64,000 bases of DNA, taken from assembly GCA_963210315.1 (NCBI GenBank), contig OY723271.1, forward strand, positions 372,001 to 436,000, given 5' to 3'. This document shows positions 10,787 to 21,800 of the stretch, in pieces (the stretch's first letter is position 1; each line of letters starts with the position of its first letter). This stretch comes from Rhynchopus euleeides. Taxonomy: Eukaryota; Euglenozoa; Diplonemea; Diplonemida; Diplonemidae. A model generated the notes under the pieces. That model did not search any database, was not told where the DNA came from, and saw only the letters and a program-made list of their open reading frames with translations. The translations under genes were made by a program, and so were the position numbers.

Positions 10787-12445
10787 GGGGGGGGGGGTAG
10801 GCCCTTGCATGGCTGTTTAAATCTCTGTTTAGGGCTGTCACAAACACGATTTTTTGGATTTTGGGCCAAAAACTCCACCAAAATGGTCGTACCTGGCCAA
10901 AAATCCAGTGGGGGATCACTGAAAAAATCCGTGAAAATAGCGGACACCCTCGGGAAAGTCGATCCATTCGAATTATTTGGCATTTTTTCCTGAAAAACCC
11001 CCCGAAAAAGTGTAACGCTCGTGTAACGCTCTTGGGCCGATTTGTAACGGTCCAAAAATACCACTTCCAAAAGGCAGAGAAGGCCTCTAAGCACCCCAAA
11101 ACCACACAGATACCCCTCGGGGTAGGTTCCTGGGTGGTTTCTAGTGGTTTTGGGGGCCTCATGGTACCCAGAGACGGTCTGAAAGAGGTTTCTCGTGGAA
11201 AAATTTGTAACTTTCCCGAAAAAACCCTTATTTTTGGGAGCTGAAATCTGCACGGAATCCCCAAACTATCACCCAAAATTGTCACCAAAGTGAAGAATTC
11301 ACCCCGGAAGTGATTCCGGCAGACCAAAATGGGTGGAGTACCCTGTTTTCGGGTCAAAAATGCTGATTTTTTCAATGATATCCGCCCATGTCATGGTCTG
11401 TAACAGTAGTGTAACAGTAGACCCCCCAATTTGGGCCGTTTTGGACCAGTTCTGAGCAACCACTTTCAAAGGCGGAGAAGGCCTCCAAACACCCCACAAC
11501 CACACAGCTACCCCCTGAGGTAGGTTCCTGGGTGGTTTTTAGTGGTTTCGGTGGCCTTGTGACGCCCAGAGGCGGTCTGAAAGAGGGTTCTCGTGGGAGA
11601 CCCGCCATAACCCCACCAATCCCTTGTTTTTAGGGGGTGTGACCAGGGTGGGCATGAATCACCCAAAATATCAGCCAAAATCGTCACCAAAGTGAAAAAT
11701 TTCGCTCGCAATTGATTCCGGGAGCCCAAATTGGGCGGAGTACCCTGTTTTCGGGTCAAACCGACGGAATATTTCAGTGGTATCCACAGATGTAAATGGT
11801 CAGTCACAGTCGCGTAACAGTAGCCCCCCTAGCATATACCGACAAAGTGGGCACACGCTATGAGATGAACATGGCATCAGGTGCAGTGCCCGCAGAAGAG
11901 ACCCATGTGTGACACCGGTGTGTCTGTAGGACAAAGAGGGGCTGGGAGAAGGCGGCAAACAGCAGGGTGACGATGGCAGGGCAAACCTCTGGAAAGAGAA
12001 AACGGGCTCGCACAAGCACACTCAGCTGCAGCCGAGATCCGACACCCGGGCAGACAGTCTGGCAGAATTCAATTTTGTCAGACTCAAGAATCGCCAAGAA
12101 GGAATTCTGAATCCCTTCACAAGGGATGAACTCCAGGAATTTGCAGCAGAACTAGGTGCTGAGGTACCAACCATACTCAAACGTGGATTTGTGAATTTTC
12201 TGGGTGATATACAGGAGAAAAGCGCCCTAAGGGAGGGGCTTTTTCCGACAAAAATACCCGAAAAATCCCCAAAAAAGTTGGAAAATTGGGGTGGAAGGGT
12301 GGGAAACAGGTGGGAGAGACCCACAAAAGTCATTTGGTGGTGTTTTGGGGGGGTATTTTGGACCCAAAAATTGAAAAAATGGCCAAAATTTGGTTTTGTG
12401 ACAGAAAATCGGGGGCTATGCAAGGGCCTAGGGGGGGGGGGGGGC
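10787..12445. mobile_element. Non-autonomous inverted-repeat DNA element, about 1.65 kb
   Basis: The ends are imperfect inverted repeats of about 110 bp. Both open with a G run followed by TAGGCCCTTGCAT and share a TGTCACAAA word further in. No transposase-like frame lies between them, so it is probably mobilised in trans. Inside are two direct repeats of about 360 bp. The G runs at the ends vary in length, which hides any target duplication. Confidence 0.65.
11035..11795 (+). repeat. Two tandem diverged copies of a 360-bp segment (period about 400 bp)
   Basis: Shared words in both copies, in order, are GAGAAGGCCTC, AGGTTCCTGGGTGGTTT, CGGTCTGAAAGAGG, GTCACCAAAGTGAA, GATTCCGG and GAGTACCCTGTTTTCGGG. 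The copies have drifted, so the duplication is older than the element's last move. They lie within the element at 10787-12445. Confidence 0.75.
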
Positions 12446-13175
12446 GGGGGATGATTCAATGATAACTGATCGTCGCTGACAGCACCACCGCCAAAATCAC
12501 ATCTCGGATTTTTGGAGGGTGCCTAAAATTACGGATTTTTCGGATTTTCCGGATTTTCCGGGCAAAAATCGGGGTTTTTTTGGTGAAAAACGGCGAAAAA
12601 AAGAGTATGGGGAGTTGGGTCCAGTTTAGCAAAGTTGCCATATTTCTCGGGTGTTTTCTGAATGGGGACACCCGAAGAACCCCTTGAACATGGTCATGAC
12701 ATGTCGCGAACGGCGAATCTCCCCCGATCCCCCCCTCCGAACGACTTTAGTCGAGTGGCCACAGTAAGGGAGATTTATAAAAGGGAGGAGCGGCGCGCGC
12801 GAGCTTTTCTTGCTGTTTTGCTTGCTGTTGTTTGCTGTGTTACTGCACATTGCTGCATAGTGCAGTTTCCGTGCGTTGCACGGTTGGACGGGGGCACGAC
12901 CACCACCACCCTTCATCAGGAAATCGGGTTGTGTGTGCGTTGGTGCTTGGCCCCTCTTGCACACGGTGGCCAGGATGATCAGGGTAGGACATGTCCTCCC
13001 CCCCGGGAGGACTCAAATGTCGTTGTCCAACGGTTTCGGGCCCCACAGGACATCCGTATCATTGGGGTACTTGGCGGATCTCCCCCAAACTCCCCCGTGC
13101 AGTGATCTCGCTGGGCTCGTGCCCAAAACTTTAATAGGTAGGGCAGCTGCCCTACCTGGTAAAAGGGGGGAAAAA

Positions 13176-13197
13176 ATTCGCGCGCTTCGCGCGCGAA
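13176..13197. repeat. GC-only hairpin (CGCGCG family), copy 2
   Basis: TTCGCGCGC-TT-CGCGCGCGAA next to an A run, like the hairpins near 1083 and 28634. Confidence 0.65.
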
Positions 13198-13276
13198 CGT
13201 GAGCGCTCGGCAAGCGGACCATGCGTGTCTATCGTACCACAGGCGGTTCATGATATCCAGGAGTCAGCAGACCGCC

Positions 13277-13338
13277 TTCAGGGGGTCTGGGGGGCGGAGC
13301 CCCAGCCGCCGGAGGCCACGGTAGTGAACATATGTTCT
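13277..13338 (-). repeat. 55-bp GC hairpin repeat, copy 5
   Basis: Reversed copy in which the hairpin arm is two bases shorter (GGGGGGCGGAGCCCCAG). It lies just left of the minisatellite. Confidence 0.85.
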
Positions 13339-13374
13339 CAGGCTGACACATCGTTCCTGACATGTCAAGCACTC

Positions 13375-15660
13375 CCCCATGCCATTAGTGCACTGGGAGA
13401 GTTTGGGGGAGTTCGACCCAGTACACACCAATGGCATGGGGGGGTTTGGGGGAGTTTGGCCCAGTGCACCAATGGCATGGGGGGGTTTGGGGGAGTTTGG
13501 CCCAGTGCACTAATGGCATGGGGGAGTTTGGGGGAGTTTGGCCCAGTGCACTAATGGCATGGGGGAGATTGGGGGAGTTTGGCCCAGTGCACTAATGGCA
13601 TGGGGGAGATTGGGGGAGTTTGGCCCAGTGCACTAATGGCATGGGGGAGATTGGGGGAGTTTGGCCCAGTGCACTAATGGCATGGGGGAGTTTGGGGGAG
13701 TTTGGCCCAGTGCACTAATGGCATGGGGGAGATTGGGGGAGTTTGGCCCAGTGCACTAATGGCATGGGGGAGTTTGGGGGAGTTTGGCCCAGTGCACTAA
13801 TGGCATGGGGGAGTTTGGGGGAGTTTGGCCCAGTGCACTAATGGCATGGGGGGGTTTGGGGGAGTTTGGCCCAGTGCACCAATGGCATGGGGGAGTTTGG
13901 GGGAGTTTGGCCCAGTGCACCAATGGCATGGGGGGGTTTGGGGGAGTTTGGCCCAGTGCACCAATGGCATGGGGGAGTTTGGGGGAGTTTGGCCCAGTGC
14001 ACTAATGGCATGGGGGGGTTTGGGGGAGTTTGGCCCAGTGCACCAATGGCATGGGGGAGATTGGGGGAGTTTGGCCCAGTGCACTAATGGCATGGGGGAG
14101 TTTGGGGGAGTTTGGCCCAGTGCACCAATGGCATGGGGGAGATTGGGGGAGTTTGGCCCAGTGCACTAATGGCATGGGGGAGTTTGGGGGAGTTTGGCCC
14201 AGTGCACCAATGGCATGGGGGAGTTTGGGGGAGTTTGGCCCAGTGCACTAATGGCATGGGGGGGTTTGGGGGAGTTTGGCCCAGTGCACCAATGGCATGG
14301 GGGAGATTGGGGGAGTTTGGCCCAGTGCACTAATGGCATGGGGGAGATTGGGGGAGTTTGGCCCAGTGCACTAATGGCATGGGGGAGATTGGGGGAGTTT
14401 GGCCCAGTGCACCAATGGCATGGGGGAGATTGGGGGAGTTTGGCCCAGTGCACTAATGGCATGGGGGAGATTGGGGGAGTTTGGCCCAGTGCACTAATGG
14501 CATGGGGGAGATTGGGGGAGTTTGGCCCAGTGCACTAATGGCATGGGGGAGTTTGGGGGAGTTTGGCCCAGTGCACCAATGGCATGGGGGAGATTGGGGG
14601 AGTTTGGCCCAGTGCACTAATGGCATGGGGGAGTTTGGGGGAGTTTGGCCCAGTGCACCAATGGCATGGGGGAGATTGGGGGAGTTTGGCCCAGTGCACT
14701 AATGGCATGGGGGAGATTGGGGGAGTTTGGCCCAGTGCACCAATGGCATGGGGGGGTTTGGGGGAGTTTGGCCCAGTGCACCAATGGCATGGGGGAGATT
14801 GGGGGAGTTTGGCCCAGTGCACTAATGGCATGGGGGAGTTTGGGGGAGTTTGGCCCAGTGCACTAATGGCATGGGGGAGATTGGGGGAGTTTGGCCCAGT
14901 GCACCAATGGCATGGGGGAGATTGGGGGAGTTTGGCCCAGTGCACTAATGGCATGGGGGAGATTGGGGGAGTTTGGCCCAGTGCACTAATGGCATGGGGG
15001 AGTTTGGGGGAGTTTGGCCCAGTGCACCAATGGCATGGGGGAGATTGGGGGAGTTTGGCCCAGTGCACTAATGGCATGGGGGAGATTGGGGGAGTTTGGC
15101 CCAGTGCACCAATGGCATGGGGGAGTTTGGGGGAGTTTGGCCCAGTGCACTAATGGCATGGGGGAGATTGGGGGAGTTTGGCCCAGTGCACCAATGGCAT
15201 GGGGGAGTTTGGGGGAGTTTGGCCCAGTGCACCAATGGCATGGGGGAGATTGGGGGAGTTTGGCCCAGTGCACTAATGGCATGGGGGAGATTGGGGGAGT
15301 TTGGCCCAGTGCACCAATGACATGGGGGAGTTTGGGGGAGTTTGGCCCAGTGCACCAATGGCATGGGGGAGATTGGGGGAGTTTGGCCCAGTACACCAAT
15401 GGCATGGGGGAGATTGGGGGAGTTTGGCCCAGTGCACTAATGGCATGGGGGGGTTTGGGGGAGTTTGGCCCAGTGCACTAATGGCATGGGGGGGTTTGGG
15501 GGAGTTTGGCCCAGTGCACTAATGGCATGGGGGGGTTTGGGGGAGTTTGGCCCAGTGCACTAATGGCATGGGGGAGATTGGGGGAGTTTGGCCCAGTGCA
15601 CTAATGGCATGGGGGAGATTGGGGGAGTTCGACCCAGTGCACCAATGGCATGGGGGAGTT
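13375..15660 (+). repeat. 41-bp minisatellite, about 55 units
   Basis: The unit reads CACYAATGGCATGGGGGRGW followed by TTGGGGGAGTTTGGCCCAGTG. Nearly all differences between units fall at three positions: C or T after CAC, A or G after the G run, and T or A two bases later. Copies are otherwise almost perfect, so the array is young or kept uniform. The unit length is not a multiple of three and lacks stops, so every frame is open on both strands. The resulting 'proteins' of up to 196 residues are by-products. Confidence 0.97.
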
Positions 15661-15813
15661 TTCCTACATCGCTCGGCCTCCACAACCCGTCAGCCGGCGT
15701 CAGACCCGTCAGGCCCGTCATTTCGGCACCCCAGGTGACGGACCCCCCTACCCCCCCGGGGGGGGGGGGGGGGGGTGTCTAGTGACACCTCACGGTGCGC
15801 TAGTGTTGGCAAC

Positions 15814-16064
15814 CACTAGTGGAGTCGACAACTGAAACCTCGACAACTGACTGGGTTGTTGACGACAAGTGCCAGTTGTCGACTCGACAACTGGCACTTG
15901 TCGAGTCGACAACTGGCACTTGTCGACTCGACAACTCTATACACTGTACTGCAGGAAGAACGCCCAAGTATGAAGGGGAAAACGCACAGTTGGGTGTGTG
16001 CTTGGGATATGAGGTGTGGTGGCATATCAGCGCTGGACTTTGTTGCGAATTTCCTTGTGCCGTT
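15814..16064 (+). repeat. Left terminal inverted repeat of the two-gene element
   Basis: Outer half: a ladder of GTCGAGTCGACAACTGG and CCAGTTGTCGACTCGAC words alternating in orientation, so the arm itself can fold. Inner half: unique sequence that matches the right arm closely. The partner is at 18459-18688. Confidence 0.9.
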
Positions 16065-16176
16065 TCTCCCTCCCACAACCCACATCACCAGGGTCTTGCA
16101 AGCCCTGACCAGATTACCTCCATTGTTGAATAGATACACACACGCCAACAGACACACACACACACAGCTATCAATC

Positions 16177-17199
16177 ATGCCTGCCTCTGCCAAAACCACG
16201 GCGAAGAGAAGCAGAACGGAGGAAACCGCCCCGAGCTCGGCCCCCCCGACGAAGCAGCCCGCCACTCAGCCGGGCTTTATTCAACTTTTTGTTGAATACT
16301 ACGTCGAGCCGGAGGAGGGGGGGCGGCTGTCGAACACAGCCCTGAAGGCACTGATCGGGAAGATCACGGGCAAGCCCATAAAGGGCAACGACGGGACCGT
16401 GAGCGCGGCGATGGGGGCCAGGTACAAGGAGTACCAGGGGGGGACGGTGTCGGAGAAGTCGGCGAAGGAGGCGCAGCTGGAGAGGTACTCCATCCGCACC
16501 AAGGGGGGGACGGATACGGAGTTCATTGGTGTGAGGATCACACCATCTCCATCAGCCTCCGCCAAGTCCAAGGCGAAACTGGAGCAGATGCAGAAGCTGC
16601 ACCCGCACGCCGCCCTCACCTCGGGCGTAAAGATGTCCCGGCTCTACGCCGCAGAGGTGAAGCTGGCTGCCCCCCAGAAGACGAAGGCATCCTCGAAGGC
16701 AGACAAGATCTTTCCTCAATACTCAGGAAGGAAGAGAGACGTGTCGTCGTTGCAGGGAGCAGCCAACACCTTTGCTCCAAGAACCGTCGGGGGATTCTAC
16801 GAGTTCATCGTGGAATCTGGGCTGTCGACGGTACAGAAGGTGACCCAGAATGGGCACATTCTGCGCCTCACCCTGCGGAGGCTGCGCGCAACGCAGGACT
16901 TGGAGGCGAAGGAGTACGAGGTGGACCTGCACATCCCCTCCAAGTACCTGCTGGACCCGGGTCACGCTGCGCAGGTCAAGGACCGTGAGGGGATCGTCGT
17001 TGTGAGGCAGCTGCTGGTGGATTCTGGCGGCGAACAGTCGATACAGGCAACGACTGACACCGGCAAGTTTACAGACTTGCTGGATGGCGACGAAGATGAA
17101 GAAGAGGAACTGGACGATGAGGCAAGTGAGACTGCCCCCCCACCTAGCCCAAGCCAATCTAACTCAGGCCCAACGCAGGTGGATGTGGATGACATTTGA
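16177..17199 (+). CDS. Element protein 1: possible winged-helix N-terminus, acidic tail
   Basis: The protein has 340 residues and I do not recognise the family. The N-terminal 25 residues are basic and low-complexity (KTTAKRSRTEE). Residues of about 30-115 read as helices followed by strands (FVEYYVEPEEGG, SNTALKALIGKITG, QLERYSIRT, FIGVRI), a pattern like the winged-helix segment that closes some viral and phage primase-helicases; this is only a shape argument. The middle is Lys-rich, the following 110 residues are strand-rich, and the last 40 are very acidic (DGDEDEEEELDDE). The start at 16177 is the first Met after a CACACACAG acceptor-like site. The stop lies 200 bp before the second gene. 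A DNA-binding role is plausible but unproven. Confidence 0.65.
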   Translation: MPASAKTTAKRSRTEETAPSSAPPTKQPATQPGFIQLFVEYYVEPEEGGRLSNTALKALIGKITGKPIKGNDGTVSAAMGARYKEYQGGTVSEKSAKEAQLERYSIRTKGGTDTEFIGVRITPSPSASAKSKAKLEQMQKLHPHAALTSGVKMSRLYAAEVKLAAPQKTKASSKADKIFPQYSGRKRDVSSLQGAANTFAPRTVGGFYEFIVESGLSTVQKVTQNGHILRLTLRRLRATQDLEAKEYEVDLHIPSKYLLDPGHAAQVKDREGIVVVRQLLVDSGGEQSIQATTDTGKFTDLLDGDEDEEEELDDEASETAPPPSPSQSNSGPTQVDVDDI

Positions 17200-17403
17200 T
17201 GATCCAGTGTGAGTGTGGAAGCGTCAACGTATATGAAAGCAAACGGAAGAAAAGGTGCAGAACGATCGCAGTGACACTTTCCCTTTTTTGGTTATCACTC
17301 TTGACGTCATCCTCCCCCCGCCGGTTCCTCAGGCATAGCCTTTTTTGTTGGGATGCACACACACACCACAGGAGAGCCGGGTGGGAATGGTTCCGAAGAG
17401 ACA

Positions 17404-18460
17404 ATGCAAGATGAAATGTCCTTGATGGCTGAGGGTATTCGCAGGTCACGATTTGTGGCAGGGACGTCCATCCGGAAGTGCGGTGAAATCTCGAAATGCA
17501 TTCGAGAGACGTTTCGGGAGCACGGGAAGGCGCCTGAGAGGCACGGGCTCTCCCCGGCGACGGTGAGGAAGCATGAAGAGCACCTCCAGAGAGTGGTCGA
17601 GGCAAGGAGGGGTAGTTTGCTCAAAACTCTCGAGCACATTGTCGAAACACACCTGCATCGCATCGACATGGAACACCCTCGTGTTGTCCTGACTGCTGAT
17701 GGCTATAACCCGGGCAGCAGGGACCTCACAGCCAGGATCCGCTTAGCTGCAGGTATTGCTCTAAGCTTTGGAAGCTGGCAACGGTCGAAGCAAGATCTAC
17801 TCAGCCTGTGCCTCGGAAAGGACTATGGAGCGCGACCTCATTCTTTTCGAGATCCAACAACTTCAAAGTTGGGGCGAGAATGGGCTTTGGGGGGGTTCAG
17901 GACATACTCCGAAGTTAATGACCGCCGTTGGGGCATTCAATGTGTGTTCATGTGTTGTTGCGGGCAGCTGGGAAAAGGCAACAGGATCTCTCTACCGAAG
18001 ACTTGAGTCTGCTGGGCTGGCGGACCACGTCAAAGAGAGAGGTCAGAGCGGGTGTGTCTTTTGGATTGATCCGAAAAAACCACCGAAAACCATACTGAAC
18101 GTGTGTGTGTGTGGCAAGGAACCTTGGGGTGTGCCTCCCACCCCTACTCAAGAAGAAACCCAGTCTCTCCCGGAGGAGGTTCATGAATTTCGATGCATTA
18201 TTTGTGACTACTCCTCAGCAAAGAAAACGTCTCTGTTTGCACACTACGATGCAAAGCACAGACCAGGGAGCAATGTCCCTTGCTCGTCATGCACAATCGA
18301 ATGCAAAATATGTCACACAACAATAAGATTGAAGGGACAAAGCCAGCACTACCTGGCCCACCACCCCCGCTCTCTCACAACAAAACGTTGCTTACTTTGC
18401 TTTGAGACCTTCCGTAGTGTCCGTGAACGCGATCTCGACATGAAGACTGACCATCCTTGA
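17404..18460 (+). CDS. Element protein 2: HTH-like start and three C2H2-type fingers
   Basis: The coding sequence changes frame once. A 52-base intron with GTATTG donor and CTACTCAG acceptor (17753-17804) would join the frames exactly and give 334 residues; a frameshift in an old copy is the alternative. The N-terminal part has a helix-turn-helix-like stretch (GLSPATVRKHEEHLQRVV). The C-terminal 90 residues hold three Cys/His fingers: CIICDY...HYDAKH, CKICHT...HYLAHH, and CLLCFE...DH, the last lacking one canonical His. The gene ends at the inner edge of the right inverted repeat. A CACACACACCACAG acceptor-like site lies 33 bases before the chosen Met. A role in recognising the element ends is an inference from position and the fingers. 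No DDE or tyrosine catalytic set is evident. Confidence 0.6.
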
Positions 18461-18688
18461 GAAGGGGACAAGGAAATTCGCAACAAAGTCCAGCGCTGAT
18501 ATGCCACCACACCTCATATCCCAAGCACACACCCAACTGTGCGTTTTTCCCTTCATATTTGGGCGTTCTTCCTGCAGTACAGTGTATAGAGTTGTCGAGT
18601 CGACAACTGCCAGTTGTCGACTCGACAAGTGCCAGTTGTCGAGTCGACAACTGGCAGTTGTCGAGTTTGAGGTTGTCGACTCCACTAG
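18459..18688 (-). repeat. Right terminal inverted repeat of the two-gene element
   Basis: Inverted partner of 15814-16064 with the same GTCGACTCGAC ladder. The differences are mainly in the number and spacing of ladder words. The last codons of protein 2 abut its inner edge. Confidence 0.9.
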
Positions 18689-18853
18689 TTGAGGTCACTC
18701 GTAACTACCAAACTAGTGCACCGTGCTGACGGGTGACGGTCTGACGGATGTGACGCCAGGTACCCGAAAATCGGCCATTTCGGCCATGTCCCAAAAAACG
18801 CCCCACGGCCGTCAAATCCGTCAGACGCCGTCAAATCCGTCATTTAGACACCC

Positions 18854-21800
18854 TCCTTTGTCGCGGCGAAATGAAGCCACTCACAGAGTGGCTTTATCGT
18901 GGCAACAGCCCATCCCCAGCACGGAAGATGCCGTCACAGAACACCTCCCCCAGTCGCCTGTGACAGGCAAAGAACGTGCAAAGAACAGACAATGCGCCAC
19001 TCCTCATGACCCTTTGCCCTACCATGGACACACCACCACCACCACCTTTTTTGCCAGGGCAGCAAACCCAAAACCCATGCATGCAGCTGCATGTTGCCAA
19101 TGCACACGCAAGAGCTGCGGGTGGGGGGTGAGGGAGGGGGGGGGGGGGGGGGCGTGGAGAGAGGGCCTTCACCCCCCGTCGGCACACCACCACCCCCGTC
19201 CTTTTGAAAATATAAAACAAACGAACCTCAACTCGCTTCTATCACAGCACTATCGGGGTAGTGAAGTGTTCGGCGGAGCAGATGACGCTTCGTGGATTGT
19301 GTTATTCCTCCTTTTGATTATTTTCTCTCTTCTTTCGCACCGAGGCCTTCGCTGTGTGGGGGGGGAGGTGGGTCTGGCGGGTGCACCATCCGGATATGCT
19401 GACATCGTGCCAGGTGGTGCAACTCCCAGGGGAGGTATTTTCCCCAAAACTTATCGAGACGCCACCCACCCACCCCCCGAAAAGTGTGTGATTTTGCTAC
19501 ATTTTCCTGGAAACCTAAATTGCACATTCGTTCAGGAGTTCAGAGTGGTTGATGGCAGGGGTGGCACCCCCCGGTCACCCAATTTTGTAATTTTTTTTTT
19601 GCCATCAACGAGACATCCCGACGCCCAAGATGGCCGAGGCAGTGGCGTGATATCGTTGCCCGAAGGCGTTGTGACCACCAAGTTAGACGCGGGTTCATTT
19701 TCATTTTTTTTTGCAACAGTTTTTCGTTCATACTTCCGACACGGAAACTCCGGCCGAAGGGGGCTTTGGTTTTTTGTTCCTCTCAACGACCACAACCTGG
19801 CGCGCGGGACAACCGGGGAGTGACGTACTTTTTTCAGTCTAGCGACACACTGCAAGATAGACATATTACAGCAGCAGTGCCGCTCGGATTCGAAAAAATG
19901 AGTTACCATGCATGCGTCAAGACGCACAGGGGGGGGAGGGCAAAAGGTCTGTTTTGTTCAATCATTGGGAATAGAGTTTGGGAGGGGGTATGGGGAACCA
20001 AGGCTGCGCCAAGCTAGAGGACGCACCGCGGAGAAACAGAAGATGCCTCTTTTTTTTTGGGGGGGGGGGGGGGACTGAAGGGGTGTGGGGAGATGGTGGC
20101 TTGTGTTAAGAAAAGGCCAAATAAAACTGGGGGCGTGTGTGTGGGGGGGGGCGGGGATATATCCGGAAGGAGAAGAGCCGAAGGGATGGGTGAAGGGGGG
20201 GGGGGGCGTGTTGCCGATCGCGAGGTGCACCTCCACACGCCTGCTGCGTGTTGATGTGTTTTGAGTGATTTTTTTTGCACGGAATTTGGATTATTTTTGG
20301 CGCAATTTCCTGCGCCGCGAGCACGGGGCTCAATACAAAGAATACTATCTGGGGTTCACCAACAAAACTAAGGCAACCGAGTGAATCTCAAGAGAGAAGG
20401 TAGCAACGACAGTTTGTGTTCTTCGAACGCAGAACACCCAAAAACCAACATGGAACTCGGAAGAATCAAAAGAACAAAAATCAGGGGTGTATCAGCCCCC
20501 CCCCCCCTCTCAGATCTGCAGCACAGTGAGCGCCCGAACAAAACAGGCGTCAAACTGACACGGTGCGAAAGGCATCCCGTGTAGCCGGAAATGCGCCGGC
20601 CCACAAAGCACACATTTTGAACTGATATTTTTCCAAGACAAGGGGAGGGGATATAAAGTATGATATAAAGTGTCGTCCGCAAAGAAAACACCGATACACG
20701 CGAAGCTGTTGGCAGAACAGAGGGTGATGACGTAAACCAAATCAACATATCGCTGGATCGAAAAATGAAAAAAAAGGCAAAAAAAACTGATTTATGCTGG
20801 CCTCGAACCGCCCTTTTGTGCACGCCCCAACGAAGGCCGATGAGTGGTGTGATTCAGAGGGGGAGATGTAACGGGGGTGGTCGGCCCCAAAAAAACATGG
20901 GGCAGAGCCTTCCCCTATTTGTCGGGGTGGTGCCAGCCATAGAACTGATAAAGCAAGTGTGGTGGGAGAGAATGCAAAGGCAAGCCGCCCAGTACCTTCT
21001 CGCAATGTTTGTCCTATTTGTAGCCACCACTGCGCGTGGTGGGGGGGGGGGGGGTCTTTGTTGGTGAAGTTTTCATTGTTGTGATTTCTGTGTGAGATTT
21101 CTTCGCCGAACGTATTTTTTTCCTTCTTTGCCCGAATAATTTACGGGCAGCGGGAGACCGCCCCACCCCAGCCCACCACACAATGTAAATTGACTCCCTT
21201 GCCAGGTTGCGAAGACCAAAGGTACAGATAGGTAAGTATGACACCCCTCCGCACGGCAGAGGGCATTTTCATTTGCTTGCGTCGGCCGGCTCGTTCTGTG
21301 ACGGCAGACTCGATCCACTGCATCCACCTGATGTTTGCATGTGCCCGGGGCAACTGTGTGGATAGACCTTGACCGAGAGATTCAGGCTGCATGGGCCGTG
21401 GCAGCCAACCGGATTGGGAGCTAGGACGTCGGCCGGGCCCAGGCACGCGTGGAGTTCGGGACAAGCAGAGGCTAACCACACCCCAAGACTTTGTTTGTTT
21501 GTGGGCAACTGTACGTGCATGGGCCACGTCACAGTTCGGAGGGAGGGAGTGGGAGCGGGAATCAGGCTCGGGCTTCGGGACTTGGGAACTCGGATCATTC
21601 TTGGCAGCAGCAGCAGGGGGGGAAGGGGGGGTTAAGATGTTGTATTGCTGTTGTTTGAAATTACCGACACCGTGCCGTGGCAGGGGCCAGATCCCACGGG
21701 CACGTGATTGTTTTTGAACGATTTTATAACTTTTGATCTTTTGGACCAGCTTTGCTTTTGAACGATTTGAACGATTGTTTTTTGGCTGTTCTCCAGCACC

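Larger units (their letters stand above)
12446..13374. other. Intergenic with a TATA-like stretch and a GC hairpin
   Basis: No gene is recognised. AGATTTATAAAAGGGAGGAG near 12769-12788 resembles a TATA box, but no gene clearly follows it. One GC hairpin (13176-13197) and one 55-bp hairpin repeat (13277-13338) lie at the right end. Confidence 0.45.
15772..18853 (+). mobile_element. Two-gene DNA element with long palindrome-rich inverted ends
   Basis: The element is about 3.1 kb. Strong inverted repeats of about 230-250 bp (15814-16064 and 18459-18688) enclose two genes in the same direction. Weaker inverted similarity continues outward through ACTAGTGCACCGTG-like words to a possible tip reading GGTGTCTA. 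The right outer flank carries repeated CCGTCA words, a layout seen as sub-terminal binding sites in several transposon classes. Neither protein matches a transposase family I know, so the superfamily is open. The element genes run on the plus strand, against the host cluster. No clear target duplication is visible because a G run lies at the left edge. Confidence 0.7.

Noticed and set aside
12769-12788. TATA-like AGATTTATAAAAGGG as a promoter
   Set aside because: No gene with a recognisable product starts downstream, and the suspected host group rarely uses TATA promoters for protein genes.
13225-15782. Long open frames on both strands rich in MAQCTNGMG and MPLVHWAKLP repeats
   Set aside because: They are translations of the 41-bp minisatellite in all frames; the unit lacks stops and is not a multiple of three.
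18723-19823. Plus-strand open frame of 366 codons
   Set aside because: It crosses the edge of the two-gene element, has no domain, and is composed of low-complexity and G-run segments.
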